Assembly: GCF_016863095.1 (NCBI RefSeq)
Contig: NZ_BOOF01000002.1
Span: 124,001-188,000, forward strand
From: Microbispora siamensis
GTDB lineage: Bacteria; Actinomycetota; Actinomycetes; Streptosporangiales; Streptosporangiaceae
Length of the DNA stretch: 64,000 nt
Direction: 5' to 3'
Shown: one piece after another, positions 51,927 to 60,867 of the stretch
Position numbering within the stretch: the stretch's first letter is position 1
How the letters are laid out: every line of letters begins with the position of its first letter
Translations under genes and position numbers: made by a program
Notes under the pieces: model-generated
Told to the model about the DNA's origin: nothing
Database searches by the model: none
What the model saw: the letters and a program-made list of their open reading frames with translations, nothing else

Positions 51927-53129
51927 ATGCGTACGGCGTACAAGGTGCGGGTCTACCCCACCCCCGAACAGGCAGCGGTGCTGAACCGCACGTTCGGCTG
52001 CGTACGCCTGGTCTGGAACATAGTCCTCGCATGGCGGCAGGCCCGCTACCACGCCGAGGGTGCCACAACCTCCTACGCGCGGACCGACCGGTACCTGACC
52101 GAGCTGAAACGCGACGGCGGCCACGACTTCCTGTACGAGGTCTCCAGTGTCCCCCTGCAGCAGGCGTTGCGCCACCAGCACACTGCGTTCGCGAACTTCT
52201 TCGCCGGACGCGCCCGCTCCCCACGCTACAAGTCCCGCCACGGCCGCCAGTCCGCCACCTACACCCGCTCGGCGTTCCGCTGGCGCGACGGCCGACTGTG
52301 GCTGGCGAAGATGAACGACCCGATCGCGTTTGCGTGGTCCTGGCCCGAGGTCGACCCCGCCACGATCAACCCGACCACGGTGACCGTCTCCCGCGACAGC
52401 GACGGCCGCTGGTACGCCTCCCTCGCTGTGGAGACCGCGACCGGACCCGAGCCGGTGCCCGCCACCGGCGGCCAGGTCGGCATCGACCTCGGCGTGACCC
52501 ACTTCGCCGTCCTGTCCACCGGAGACAAAATCCCCAACCCGCGCCATCTGGAGCGCAAGGCCAAAAACCTGGCCCGCTACCAGCGCCGGATGGCCCGAAA
52601 ACAGCGCGGCAGCAGCAACCGGGCCAAGGCCAGGGCGAAGGTCGCCCGCGCCCACACCAAGGTCCGGGACGCACGCGCCGACTTCCTGCACCGCACCTCC
52701 ACCCGGCTGGTCCGCGACCACGATCTGATCGTGATCGAAGACCTCAACGTGCGCGGCATGGTCCGTAACCGTTCCCTGGCGCGGGCCATCTCCGACTGTG
52801 GCTGGGGGGAGTTCCGCCGCCAGCTCGAATACAAAACCCAGCGGCACGGCCGCCGCCTGGTCGTGATCGACCGCTGGTACCCCTCGTCCAAGACCTGCTC
52901 GGCGTGCGGACACCTGCTCGCCGCACTCTCCCTGTCCACCCGGCACTGGACGTGCCCGGGCTGCGGCACCCGGCACGACCGGGACGTCAACGCCGCCAAG
53001 AACATCCTGGCCGCTGGTCGAGCGGTGTCTGCCTGTGGAGCTGACGTGAGTCCGCAAGGGTCCTCCCTTCGGCGGTCGGCGGTGAAGCAGGAAACCAAGC
53101 CCGTGAGGGATGGACTCCCCCGCCCTTAG
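51927..53129 (+). CDS. tnpB: RNA-guided endonuclease TnpB (OrfB)
   Basis: 400-residue TnpB, in known members an RNA-guided nuclease that uses RNA from the element's right end. The N-terminal part opens KVRVYPTPEQAAVLNRTFG, the RuvC acidic residues are D187 (GIDLGVTHF), E271 (IVIEDLNV) and D353 (RDVNAAKNI), and a zinc finger with CSACG and CPGCG lies between the last two. It looks complete and intact. The region from about 52980 to 53146 would encode the guide-RNA scaffold, overlapping the gene's 3' end and right-end hairpin. No tnpA is adjacent. Confidence 0.93.
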   Translation: MRTAYKVRVYPTPEQAAVLNRTFGCVRLVWNIVLAWRQARYHAEGATTSYARTDRYLTELKRDGGHDFLYEVSSVPLQQALRHQHTAFANFFAGRARSPRYKSRHGRQSATYTRSAFRWRDGRLWLAKMNDPIAFAWSWPEVDPATINPTTVTVSRDSDGRWYASLAVETATGPEPVPATGGQVGIDLGVTHFAVLSTGDKIPNPRHLERKAKNLARYQRRMARKQRGSSNRAKARAKVARAHTKVRDARADFLHRTSTRLVRDHDLIVIEDLNVRGMVRNRSLARAISDCGWGEFRRQLEYKTQRHGRRLVVIDRWYPSSKTCSACGHLLAALSLSTRHWTCPGCGTRHDRDVNAAKNILAAGRAVSACGADVSPQGSSLRRSAVKQETKPVRDGLPRP

Positions 53130-53135
53130 GCGGGG
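53118..53135 (+). repeat. Right-end hairpin of the TnpB element
   Basis: CCCCGCC-CTTA-GGCGGGG, seven GC pairs and a CTTA loop, inside the last codons of tnpB and eleven bases before the proposed right end. Confidence 0.75.
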
Positions 53136-53142
53136 AAGGAAG

Positions 53143-54732
53143 TCAAACTACCGCTGCTTCCTTTTCGGTCTCAGCCTTGATGACCGCGGCGTCGACCGAA
53201 GCAGCCTTGCCCGGCATCCAGCGGGCCACCACGAGGGTGCCGACGAGGGCGACGAAGGCCGAGCCGAGGGCCGCCCAGTGGATGCCGGTGACGAACGCGG
53301 CGTTCGCGGCGTCGAGCAGGCTCGCGCCCCGCGGGCCCAGGTGCCCGGCGACGCCGGCCGCGCCCGAGATGGACTCGGTCACGACGTGGCGGAGCTGCTC
53401 CGGCAGAGCGGCGACCTTGCCCTCCATGTCGCTGCGGTAGCTGGCGGACAGGATCGCGCCCAGGATGGCGATGCCCAGCGTGCCGCCGACCTGACGGACG
53501 ACGTTGCTCATCGAGGAGCCCACACCGGCCTTCTCACGCGGCAGCGCGTTCATGATGGCCGTGGTCGCCGGGGGCATGATGTTGGCCATCGCGGCGCCCT
53601 GGACGAAGCCGAGGGCCAGCAGCATCCAGATCGGGGTGTCCACCTGCACGAAGGCGTAGGACGTCAGGGCCAGCGTGATGACGAGCATGGCCACCGTGCC
53701 GACGGCCCGGGCGCCGTACTTCTGCACCATGCGCGCGCTCTGCGGCGCGAAGATCAGCTGAGCGGCCGCGAACGGCAGCACGAGCGCCCCCGACTGCAGC
53801 GGCGAGTAGTTCCGGACGATCTGCCAGTAGAAGGCCAGGAAGAACATCACGCCCATGGCCGCGAAGAACACGAGGCCGACGGTGGCGATCGCCGTGGAGA
53901 AGCCGGCGTTGCGGAAGTTCCGCACGTCGAACGCGGGGTGGTCGATCCGGCTCTCGTACCAGACGAACGCGGCGAGGATCGCGAGACCCAGCAGCGACGG
54001 CACGATGACCGAGACGTCGGCGACGGTGCCGAGATCGCTGATCCGGACGATGCCGTAGACGAGGCTGATCAGGCCGAGGATGGACAGCAGCACGCCGACC
54101 GGGTCGAGGCCGGCCTTGTTGGGGTCCTTCGAGTCGGGCACGATCGTGGCGATCAGCACGAGGCCGACAAGCACGATGGGCACGTTGACGAGGAAGACCG
54201 AGCCCCACCAGAAGTGCTCGAGCAGCAGGCCCCCCGTGATCGGGCCGATCGCCACGGCGATGCCGACGCCGCCGGCCCAGATGCCGATCGCCTTGCCCCG
54301 CTCGTGGATCGGGAAGACGTTCGAGATGATCGCCAGCGTGGCCGGCATGATGGCGGCGCCGCCCAGGCCCATCAGGGCCCTCGCCGCGATGAGCTGCATC
54401 GGGTCCTGCGCGTACGCGCTGGCCAGGGAGGCCAGGCCGAACAGGACCATGCCGACCATGAGCATCCGCTTACGCCCGTAGCGGTCGCCCAGCACCCCGA
54501 AGGTGAACAGCAGGCCGGCGAACACCAGCGTGTAGGAGTTCATCGCCCATTCGAGCTCGCTCTGGGTCGCGCCCAGCCCGTGGACGGGATCGGCGATCGT
54601 CTTGATCGCCACGTTGAGGATGGTGTTGTCGAGGACGACGGCCAGCAGGCTGAACACCATCACGCCGAGGACCTGCCATCGGCGTGGGTGACCTGTATGA
54701 GCTTCTGGACGAGCTTCCACGGATTCCCCCAT
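53143..54732 (-). CDS. DHA2-type MFS drug exporter
   Basis: 529-residue, fourteen-helix EmrB/QacA-type exporter. DNTILNVAIKTI in helix 1, motif A as GDRYGRKRMLM, motif C as GGVGIAVAIGPITGG. Probably a proton-driven multidrug pump. The stop TGA (53145-53143) lies inside the proposed right end of the TnpB element; the ancestral end inferred from removal codes for the same two valines. A TetR gene follows beyond the element. Upstream at 54789-54804 is a possible TetR operator. Confidence 0.93.
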   Translation of the reverse strand: MGESVEARPEAHTGHPRRWQVLGVMVFSLLAVVLDNTILNVAIKTIADPVHGLGATQSELEWAMNSYTLVFAGLLFTFGVLGDRYGRKRMLMVGMVLFGLASLASAYAQDPMQLIAARALMGLGGAAIMPATLAIISNVFPIHERGKAIGIWAGGVGIAVAIGPITGGLLLEHFWWGSVFLVNVPIVLVGLVLIATIVPDSKDPNKAGLDPVGVLLSILGLISLVYGIVRISDLGTVADVSVIVPSLLGLAILAAFVWYESRIDHPAFDVRNFRNAGFSTAIATVGLVFFAAMGVMFFLAFYWQIVRNYSPLQSGALVLPFAAAQLIFAPQSARMVQKYGARAVGTVAMLVITLALTSYAFVQVDTPIWMLLALGFVQGAAMANIMPPATTAIMNALPREKAGVGSSMSNVVRQVGGTLGIAILGAILSASYRSDMEGKVAALPEQLRHVVTESISGAAGVAGHLGPRGASLLDAANAAFVTGIHWAALGSAFVALVGTLVVARWMPGKAASVDAAVIKAETEKEAAVV

Positions 54733-54788
54733 GATTTCGATACGGTTGTGTTTCGCAACGCAAGCGTAGCGCTACTTCATTCCGATAC

Positions 54789-54804
54789 GCAACGGGACCG
54801 TTTC
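54789..54804. promoter_or_regulatory. Candidate TetR operator
   Basis: GCAACGG-GA-CCGTTTC, an inverted repeat with six of seven pairs, 57 bases before the DHA2 exporter start. A perfect GTAGCGCTAC palindrome at 54766-54775 lies closer to the gene. Confidence 0.4.
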
Positions 54805-55079
54805 ATAATCCGGGCGGTACCGCCGTATCCGCTGGTCAGCTGGACAAAATCGCTCGGCCGAGGCGCCGGGCCGCGCACCGCCCGCCTCCGATGCACCTGC
54901 ATCCCGGCACGCCACGGGCCACAGAGCGCCGGGACGCCGTAGCGTCTCGCGCGGCCACCCGGAGCAGGCGGCGGACGCCCTCCGCGCGGCGGCCCCGAGG
55001 GACAGCCGCACCCCCTGTACATCCGCGCGGGGGCCGGTTCTATTCCCGGTCCGGGCGGAATCGATTCCCCTGCCCGGTC
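54805..55079. other. Intergenic stretch without a gene
   Basis: Remainder of the 347-base gap between two leftward MFS genes. Leftward frames here show no codon bias and no recognised protein. Apart from the operator candidates nearer the DHA2 gene, nothing is recognised. Confidence 0.6.
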
Positions 55080-56378
55080 CTATTCCGCGACGGAGGCGGG
55101 CAGGGGCGTCGCGGCGTCCGGCCCGGCCGCCACGTCCGATCCGGTCGCCGCGCCGGAACCGCTCACGCCCTGCGATTCGCTCGCCGTGCCCGATCCGGCC
55201 GGGGCGAGGGCAGCGGCCGGGGCCTCGCGCCGTACCAGGGCGACGAGCAGGGCCAGCGCGACGCCGACCGCTCCGGACACGGCGAAGGCCCAGGCGGGGC
55301 CGTGGGCGTCCAGGAGCCCGCCGGCGAGGGGACCGGCCAGGGCTCCTCCGATCGTCAGCGACGTGCCGTGCAGGCCCATCGCCTCACCCCGCGCCGCCGC
55401 GGGGACGCGCCTGTTGACCGCGTCCACGGTGGACGACAGCGCCGGCGCGCACAGCAGCCCGGCCGGCACCAGCGCCAGGCACAGCCAGCCCCAGCCCCCG
55501 CCGACCAGGCCCACGGGCGCGGTCAGCAGCGCCAGGCCGCCCGCGAGCAGCCCGGGCGACAGCCCCCGGGACAGCCCGCCGTACACGAATCCGCCGACGA
55601 GCGAGTACGCGCACCACAGCGCGAGGACCAGCCCGGTCCAGGCGGTCGCGCCGTCGGCCTTGAGCATCGCCACGACGCTCAACTCGGTCGTGGTGAGCAC
55701 GAAGGTCAGCCCGGACACCAGGCAGAGCAGGGCGAGCAGGCCGGGCCGCAGCCACTGCCGCCGGGGGACGGCCCCCGCGGCCTCCTCGGCCTCCTCGGCC
55801 GACCGCGTGGGCGGGTTGAGCAGGTACAGCGCCACCCCCGAGCCGGCCAGACCGGCGGCCACGCCGTACATCGTCGCGGTGCTGCCGAACGCCGTCACGC
55901 TCGCGACGGCGAGGGCGGGGCCGACCATGTACGACAACTCCACGCCCATCGAGTCGAGGGCGAAGCCGGTCTGGTGGTTCTCCACCGGCACCATCGCGGC
56001 CACGCACTGCCGGATGGCCCCGAACACCGGCTGGCTGAACAGCCCGCCGATCAGCGCGCCCGGCAGCAGCACGGCGTACGGCATCGCCGGCGCGGCGCAC
56101 CACAGGCACAGTTGCACGATGGTCGTCACGGCCATCACCGGCCGCAGCCCGCGCCGGTCGACGAACCGGCCGACGAGCGGCGAGCCGATCGCGGCGCCCG
56201 CCATGGAGGCGGTGCCGACCAGACCCGCCTGGAGGAAACCCAGCTTCTGGTCGTTCACCACGTGCAGGGTCAGCGTCATGCCGGTGCCGGTGAGGGGAAT
56301 TCTCGCGATCATGCCGACCAGCAGCAACGCCCGCACACCCGGCAGGGCGAGCACCCGCCGGTAACGATCAAAAGCCAT
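55080..56378 (-). CDS. MFS transporter
   Basis: 432-residue twelve-helix major facilitator of uncertain subfamily. GIGSP-like motif region reads AGAAIGSPLVGRFVDRRGLRPVM (motif A, residues 60-82), and PAAARGEAMGLHGTSLTIGGALAGPLAGGLLD lies in the second half (about 300-332). The last 45 residues are an Ala/Ser/Gly-rich cytoplasmic tail without structure. Substrate unknown. It is divergent from panB across about 200 bases and has no adjacent regulator gene. Confidence 0.85.
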   Translation of the reverse strand: MAFDRYRRVLALPGVRALLLVGMIARIPLTGTGMTLTLHVVNDQKLGFLQAGLVGTASMAGAAIGSPLVGRFVDRRGLRPVMAVTTIVQLCLWCAAPAMPYAVLLPGALIGGLFSQPVFGAIRQCVAAMVPVENHQTGFALDSMGVELSYMVGPALAVASVTAFGSTATMYGVAAGLAGSGVALYLLNPPTRSAEEAEEAAGAVPRRQWLRPGLLALLCLVSGLTFVLTTTELSVVAMLKADGATAWTGLVLALWCAYSLVGGFVYGGLSRGLSPGLLAGGLALLTAPVGLVGGGWGWLCLALVPAGLLCAPALSSTVDAVNRRVPAAARGEAMGLHGTSLTIGGALAGPLAGGLLDAHGPAWAFAVSGAVGVALALLVALVRREAPAAALAPAGSGTASESQGVSGSGAATGSDVAAGPDAATPLPASVAE

Positions 56379-56579
56379 TGTGGTTCCTTACCTCCGCACG
56401 GCATTGTGCCGGGTGCCTCCGACATTCCTGCGGCCGGGTCGCCTCATTCGTCCCTTTGGTCCCACTCGCCGCAGGCCAGGATTACGGCGCCCGTATGGGG
56501 GTGTTCCAGCCCATGGCGGCATGCAATGATCTGACTGTCCGGGGACGCCACAGGGGCGCCACGAGGCCTGGAGGTAGCC

Positions 56580-57425
56580 ATGTCCTCTGTTTCCGTTGTG
56601 TCCAAGCCCGCCCTCTACGGCGGGGCTGCGGGACGCAGGGTCACCGTCCGCGACATCGCGGCAGCCAAGGAGCGCCACGAGAAGTGGCCGATGGTGACGG
56701 CGTACGACGCGATGACCGCGAGGGTGTTCGACGAGGCGGGCATCCCGGTGATGCTCGTGGGCGACTCGGCCGCCATGGTCGTCTACGGCTACGACTCGAC
56801 GCTGCCCGTCACGGTCGACGACCTCATCCCGCTCACCGCCGCGGTCGTACGCGGCTCGTCGCGGGCGATGGTCGTGGCCGACCTGCCGTTCGGCTCCTAC
56901 CAGGCCTCACCCCAGCAGGCCCTGGAGACCGCGGCCCGCTTCGTGAAGGAGGCCGGCGCGCACGCCGTCAAGCTGGAGGGCGGCCACCGGGTCCTCCCGC
57001 AGGTGGAGATGCTCGTGTCGGCCGGGATTCCGGTCATGGCCCACCTCGGCCTGACCCCCCAGTCGGTCAACGCCTTCGGCGGTTACCGGGTGCAGGGCCG
57101 CGGCCAGGCGGGTGACGAGATCATGGCCGACGCCAAGGCGCTCGAGCACGCGGGCGCCTTCGCCGTCGTGCTCGAATGCGTTCCTGCCGACCTCGCCCAG
57201 CGGGTCACCACCTCGCTGAGCATCCCCACGATCGGCATCGGGGCGGGGCCGCACACCGACGCGCAGGTCCTCGTCTGGCAGGACCTGATGGGCCTGACCC
57301 CGCAGCCCGCGAAGTTCGTGAAGAAGTACTTCGACCTGGCCGGGGAGATGGACCGGGCGATCCGCGCGTACGCCGACGAGGTCGTCTCCGGCGTCTTCCC
57401 CAGGCCCGAGCACAGCTACCGCTGA
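56580..57425 (+). CDS. panB: 3-methyl-2-oxobutanoate hydroxymethyltransferase
   Basis: 281-residue first enzyme of pantothenate synthesis, transferring a hydroxymethyl group from methylenetetrahydrofolate to 2-oxoisovalerate. Signatures: [17 protein letters not shown], the metal-binding [35 protein letters not shown], the catalytic glutamate in VLECVPA, and [24 protein letters not shown] 56580 follows GGAGGTA. In actinobacteria panB is often found near glnA2 and nadE as here. A strong hairpin follows. Confidence 0.97.
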   Translation: MSSVSVVSKPALYGGAAGRRVTVRDIAAAKERHEKWPMVTAYDAMTARVFDEAGIPVMLVGDSAAMVVYGYDSTLPVTVDDLIPLTAAVVRGSSRAMVVADLPFGSYQASPQQALETAARFVKEAGAHAVKLEGGHRVLPQVEMLVSAGIPVMAHLGLTPQSVNAFGGYRVQGRGQAGDEIMADAKALEHAGAFAVVLECVPADLAQRVTTSLSIPTIGIGAGPHTDAQVLVWQDLMGLTPQPAKFVKKYFDLAGEMDRAIRAYADEVVSGVFPRPEHSYR

Positions 57426-57434
57426 CGCCCCGGC

Positions 57435-57465
57435 GGGCGGCCGCCGCGACGCGCGGCGGCCGCCC
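57435..57465. terminator. Bidirectional hairpin after panB
   Basis: GGGCGGCCGCCGCG (57435-57448) pairs perfectly with 57452-57465 around a three-base loop, between convergent panB and a PLP enzyme gene. Confidence 0.85.
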
Positions 57466-57471
57466 GTGACC

Positions 57472-57493
57472 GGCGTCTCCTCGTGGAGGCGCC
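57472..57493 (-). terminator. Second hairpin at the end of the PLP enzyme gene
   Basis: GGCGTCTCC-TCGT-GGAGGCGCC, nine pairs with one wobble, directly after the leftward stop at 57494. Confidence 0.6.
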
Positions 57494-58672
57494 TCAGATC
57501 GCGTCGAGCGCCTGGGCGAAGTCGGCCCACAGGTCCTCGGCGTGCTCGATGCCCACGGCCACCCGGACCGTCCCCTCGCCGATGCCCGCCGCGGCCAGGC
57601 CCTCCGCGCTCACCGAGCGGTGCGACGTGGTGGCCGGGTGGAGGACCAGGGTCTCCACGCCGCCGAGCGAGGGCGCGAGCAGCGCGAGCCGCACGTTGCG
57701 CATGAACGCCTCGCCGGCGGGACGCCCTGCGGCGAGGTCGAAGGAGAACACGCCGCCGAAGTCGGGCAGGAGCTTCGTGGCGAGTTCGTGCGACGGGTGG
57801 GAGGGCAGGCCCGGCCAGTGGACCGCGGCCACGGCCGGATGCCCGGCGAGCCGCGTCGCGAGCACGCGGGCGTTGGCGCAGTGGCGCTCCATCCGCAGCG
57901 GCAGCGTCTGCATCCCCCGCAGGGTCAGCCACGCGGCGAACGGGTCGGCCGTCGTGCCGAGCTCCACCGCGTACGACCACACCGTGCGATACACCTCCTC
58001 GGAGGCGAACACGGCGATCCCGCCGACGACGTCGGTGTGCCCGGACAGGTACTTGGTGACGGAGTGCACCACGATGTCCGCACCGTGCTCGATGGGCCGG
58101 CACAGGACCGGCGAGGCGAAGGTGTTGTCGACCACGGTGAGGATCCCGGCCTCGCGCGCCGCCGCGCACATCCCCGGCAGGTCGGCCACCTGCGTCATCG
58201 GGTTGGCGATGGTCTCCAGATACAGCAGCTTCGTCGTGGGCCGCACGGCGGCGCGCACGGCCGCGGGGTCGTCCTGCGGCACGCGGGTGACCTCGACGCC
58301 GAAACGCTCCGCGAGGTCGGCCAGCGTCTGCGCGGTGGCGCCGTACAGCGCCGACTGGGCGATCACGTGGTCGCCCGACTTCAGCAGGCCGAGCAGCACC
58401 GCGTTGATCGCGCCCATGCCCGAGCCGGTGGCCACGGCGGCCACGCCGCCCTCCAGGCCGGCGACCGCCTCCTCCAGCGCGCGCACGGTGGGGTTGGAGA
58501 GCCGGCCGTAGACGTACGCCCCGTCGGGCCGCCCCATGCCGTCGGCGAAGACGGCCGGGTCGTCGAAGACGAACCCCGAGGTCTGGTAGATCGGCATGGA
58601 GATCGGGGTGCTCGCCTCCGGCACGGGGCGGGGCAGGTGGACGACGCGCGTTTCCGGATGCAGGGAGCTCAT
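57494..58672 (-). CDS. Trans-sulfuration PLP enzyme (cystathionine gamma-synthase/lyase type)
   Basis: 392-residue Cys/Met-metabolism PLP enzyme. PIYQTSGFVFDD, YGRLSNPTVRALEEAVAGLEGG and ATGSGMGAI open the family fold; YLETIANPMTQVADL and VVDNTFASPVLCRPIEHGAD follow, and the PLP lysine is in HSVTKYLSGHTD. Whether it is cystathionine gamma-synthase, gamma-lyase or methionine gamma-lyase cannot be decided by eye. It converges on panB. Confidence 0.92.
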   Translation of the reverse strand: MSSLHPETRVVHLPRPVPEASTPISMPIYQTSGFVFDDPAVFADGMGRPDGAYVYGRLSNPTVRALEEAVAGLEGGVAAVATGSGMGAINAVLLGLLKSGDHVIAQSALYGATAQTLADLAERFGVEVTRVPQDDPAAVRAAVRPTTKLLYLETIANPMTQVADLPGMCAAAREAGILTVVDNTFASPVLCRPIEHGADIVVHSVTKYLSGHTDVVGGIAVFASEEVYRTVWSYAVELGTTADPFAAWLTLRGMQTLPLRMERHCANARVLATRLAGHPAVAAVHWPGLPSHPSHELATKLLPDFGGVFSFDLAAGRPAGEAFMRNVRLALLAPSLGGVETLVLHPATTSHRSVSAEGLAAAGIGEGTVRVAVGIEHAEDLWADFAQALDAI

Positions 58673-58785
58673 GCCGTCCAGAATTACCCAGAAACTGCAC
58701 TCTTGTCAGGTTGGGCGGCCGACGATCGGTTACGCGGCGAGCGGAGAAGGCGTCCGGCGCCGCCGCCCATGGTGAGGATGAAGAG

Positions 58786-59466
58786 ATGGACGTCAGCTTC
58801 CTCCTCGTGCACAGCCCCTCCGTCGGCCCCTCGACCTGGACCCCCGTCGCCGAGATTTTGCGGGCGCGCGGGCACACCGCCGTGGTGCCGCGGCTGACCG
58901 ACGTGACGGCCGGTCCGCCGCCCTACTGGCCGAGGGTGGTGGGCGAGGTGGCGGCGAGCGCGCCGCGCGGCCCGCTGGCCGTCGTGGCGCACAGCAACGC
59001 CGGGCTGTTCGTGCCGCTGATCGCGCAGGCCCTCGCCGGGCAGGTCGCCGCGTGCCTGTTCGTCGACGCCGCCCTGCCGCCGCGCAGGGGCGCGTGCCGG
59101 GCGGCGGAGCCGGAGCACCTCGGCTTCCTGCGCTCCCTCGCCGACGACGCGGGCGTCCTGCCCCGCTGGACCGACTGGTGGCCCGAGGACGAGGTCGCCG
59201 CCCTCCTCCCCGACCCGGTGCTCCGCCAGGTGGTCGTGGCCGAGCAGGCGCGGCTGCCCCTCGCGTACTACCAGGAGGAGATCCCGGTGCCGGCCCGCTG
59301 GGACCATCTCAGGAGCGGCTACCTGTGGTTCGCGGACGCGTACGCCGCCCTCGCCGACGAGGCCGGGGAGCGCGGGTGGCCGGTCGCCCGCGTCCCCGGC
59401 GAGCACCTGCACCAGCTCGTCGCGCCGGAGGCGGTGGCCGACTGGCTGCTCGCCACCGCCACATAG
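58786..59466 (+). CDS. Alpha/beta hydrolase
   Basis: 226-residue alpha/beta hydrolase-like protein: LLVHSPSVGPSTWTPVAEIL at the oxyanion region, nucleophile in VVAHSNAGLF (SNAG in place of the more common SxGG), and a likely catalytic histidine in PGEHLHQLVAPE near the end. Probably an esterase or peptidase; substrate unknown. ATG 58786 has GAGG nine bases upstream. It converges on a phytase-like gene. Confidence 0.82.
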   Translation: MDVSFLLVHSPSVGPSTWTPVAEILRARGHTAVVPRLTDVTAGPPPYWPRVVGEVAASAPRGPLAVVAHSNAGLFVPLIAQALAGQVAACLFVDAALPPRRGACRAAEPEHLGFLRSLADDAGVLPRWTDWWPEDEVAALLPDPVLRQVVVAEQARLPLAYYQEEIPVPARWDHLRSGYLWFADAYAALADEAGERGWPVARVPGEHLHQLVAPEAVADWLLATAT

Positions 59467-59488
59467 CCGCACCGGTGGGCGGGCACGC

Positions 59489-60781
59489 TCAGCGGGCGCC
59501 GAGTGCGCGAGGGAGCCGGACGACGACGAGGCGGTTCGGCACGCCGCTGTCCACCAGCCTGCCGTCGGGGCCGAAGTCGCCCAGGCCGAAGTCGTTGTCG
59601 TTGGCCAGCGCGATCGTGTGCGGGTCGAGCACCGCCAGCCCCTCGATCTTGCCGGGCAGCGACGGCACCAGCGCGTTCGGCTCCAGCACGAGCGACTTGG
59701 CGGGCAGCCTGAGGCCGGACCCGCCGGTCGGCTCCTCAAGCGACGGGCTGGTCTTCGGGTCGTCGTACGGCCCGCCGAGCAGGTTCGTCGCCTTCGTCAG
59801 GTCGATCGAGTACACCCGCGCGACGTTGTCCGTGCGCTCGTCCACGAGCAGCCGGTCCCGCCCGGCGTACGCCAGGCCGGAGATCTTCATCTCGCTCTGG
59901 TCGCCGTTCACCGTCGGGTCGAAGGTCGTGACGTCCTCGAACTGGTACGGATACTCCCCGGTCACCTTCCGGCCGCGCAGGTCGAAGGTGAGGATGCGCC
60001 CGATCCGCGACTTCTTCGCGGCCTTCTTGTCGGGGTTGGCCAGCGGGCTCTGCACGGCCAGGTACAGCGTGCGCTGGTCGGACGAGATCGCGAGCCCCTC
60101 GAACCCGCGGTTCTGCTGGCGGCTCGCCAGGATCGCGGGCAGCGTCTCCTTCACCGGATAGTCCGCGCCGGTCAGCCCGAGCCCCGCGGGGACGTGCCGC
60201 TCCAGCACCCGGCCGTCCGGCGACACCCGCACCAGCGACGGGCCGTACTCGTCGACCAGCCAGAAGTCGCCGTCGCGGGTGCGCACGAGGTCCTCGACGT
60301 CCAGCCCGCTCGGGTTGTACGGCAGCGCCGTGCGGCCGTCCCAGGTGTAGGGCGTCTCGTCGTGCCCCGCCTGGTTCGACAGGCCGGTCACCGGCTTGCC
60401 CGAGGCGCCGACGATCGGGACGTACTGCTTGATCTTCGCCGTGCCGTGCGTGACGGCGACCCGGACGATCGCCGGGGCGAACTCGGGCACCGGGAAGGTC
60501 CTGCGCTTCTCCCCGTCCACGGTCGGCTGGCCGTTCGGGCCGCGGTCGGTGACGAGCCAGAACTCCCCGGCACGGCCGGCCGGGAACAGGCCGCTGCCGA
60601 CGCCGCCGAGCCGCACGCCGCGGTCGTCGGCGATGGACGGCTGCACCTGCTTCAGCGCGGGGGCGGGGAGCGTGACGTCGGCGACGACGACGGGGCCCTT
60701 GGCCGGGGCGGCGGCGGCCGTACCGGTGGTGAGGGTGAGCGCGGCGGCGATCGCCAGACCGGCGGAGACGTGACGGAGCAC
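59489..60781 (-). CDS. Secreted phytase-like esterase-domain protein
   Basis: 430-residue secreted protein with signal peptide (LRHVSAGLAIAAALTLTTG, cleavage after TAAAA) and a beta-propeller of the phytase-like/esterase-like family. Family traits are FWLVTDRGPNGQP, DVEDLVRTRDGDFWLVDEYGPSLVRV, QNRGFEGLAIS and KIEGLAVLDPHTIALANDNDFG. It may hydrolyse phosphate esters outside the cell; activity is unproven. GTG 60781 has AAAGG seven bases upstream; upstream frame codons are not signal-like. Confidence 0.88.
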   Translation of the reverse strand: MLRHVSAGLAIAAALTLTTGTAAAAPAKGPVVVADVTLPAPALKQVQPSIADDRGVRLGGVGSGLFPAGRAGEFWLVTDRGPNGQPTVDGEKRRTFPVPEFAPAIVRVAVTHGTAKIKQYVPIVGASGKPVTGLSNQAGHDETPYTWDGRTALPYNPSGLDVEDLVRTRDGDFWLVDEYGPSLVRVSPDGRVLERHVPAGLGLTGADYPVKETLPAILASRQQNRGFEGLAISSDQRTLYLAVQSPLANPDKKAAKKSRIGRILTFDLRGRKVTGEYPYQFEDVTTFDPTVNGDQSEMKISGLAYAGRDRLLVDERTDNVARVYSIDLTKATNLLGGPYDDPKTSPSLEEPTGGSGLRLPAKSLVLEPNALVPSLPGKIEGLAVLDPHTIALANDNDFGLGDFGPDGRLVDSGVPNRLVVVRLPRALGAR

Positions 60782-60867
60782 TGGAGACCTTTCAGACAGC
60801 GATGACAGCGCCCGAAGGTAGTGAACGTCCACGTCTCCGACGTGACGATCGGATGAAGCGCGGATGG

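Larger units (their letters stand above)
51771..53146 (+). mobile_element. IS200/IS605-type element carrying tnpB only
   Basis: An element with a single tnpB gene, a subterminal hairpin at each end, and no Y1 transposase TnpA, so it would need TnpA in trans. Ends are inferred: TTCAC at 51766-51770 adjoins the left end, and the right end is placed after TCAA at 53143-53146. With these ends, removal rejoins the flanks so that the leftward MFS ends GTA GTG TGA and the TetR ATG follows seven bases later. Ends could shift by a base or two. Confidence 0.75.
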
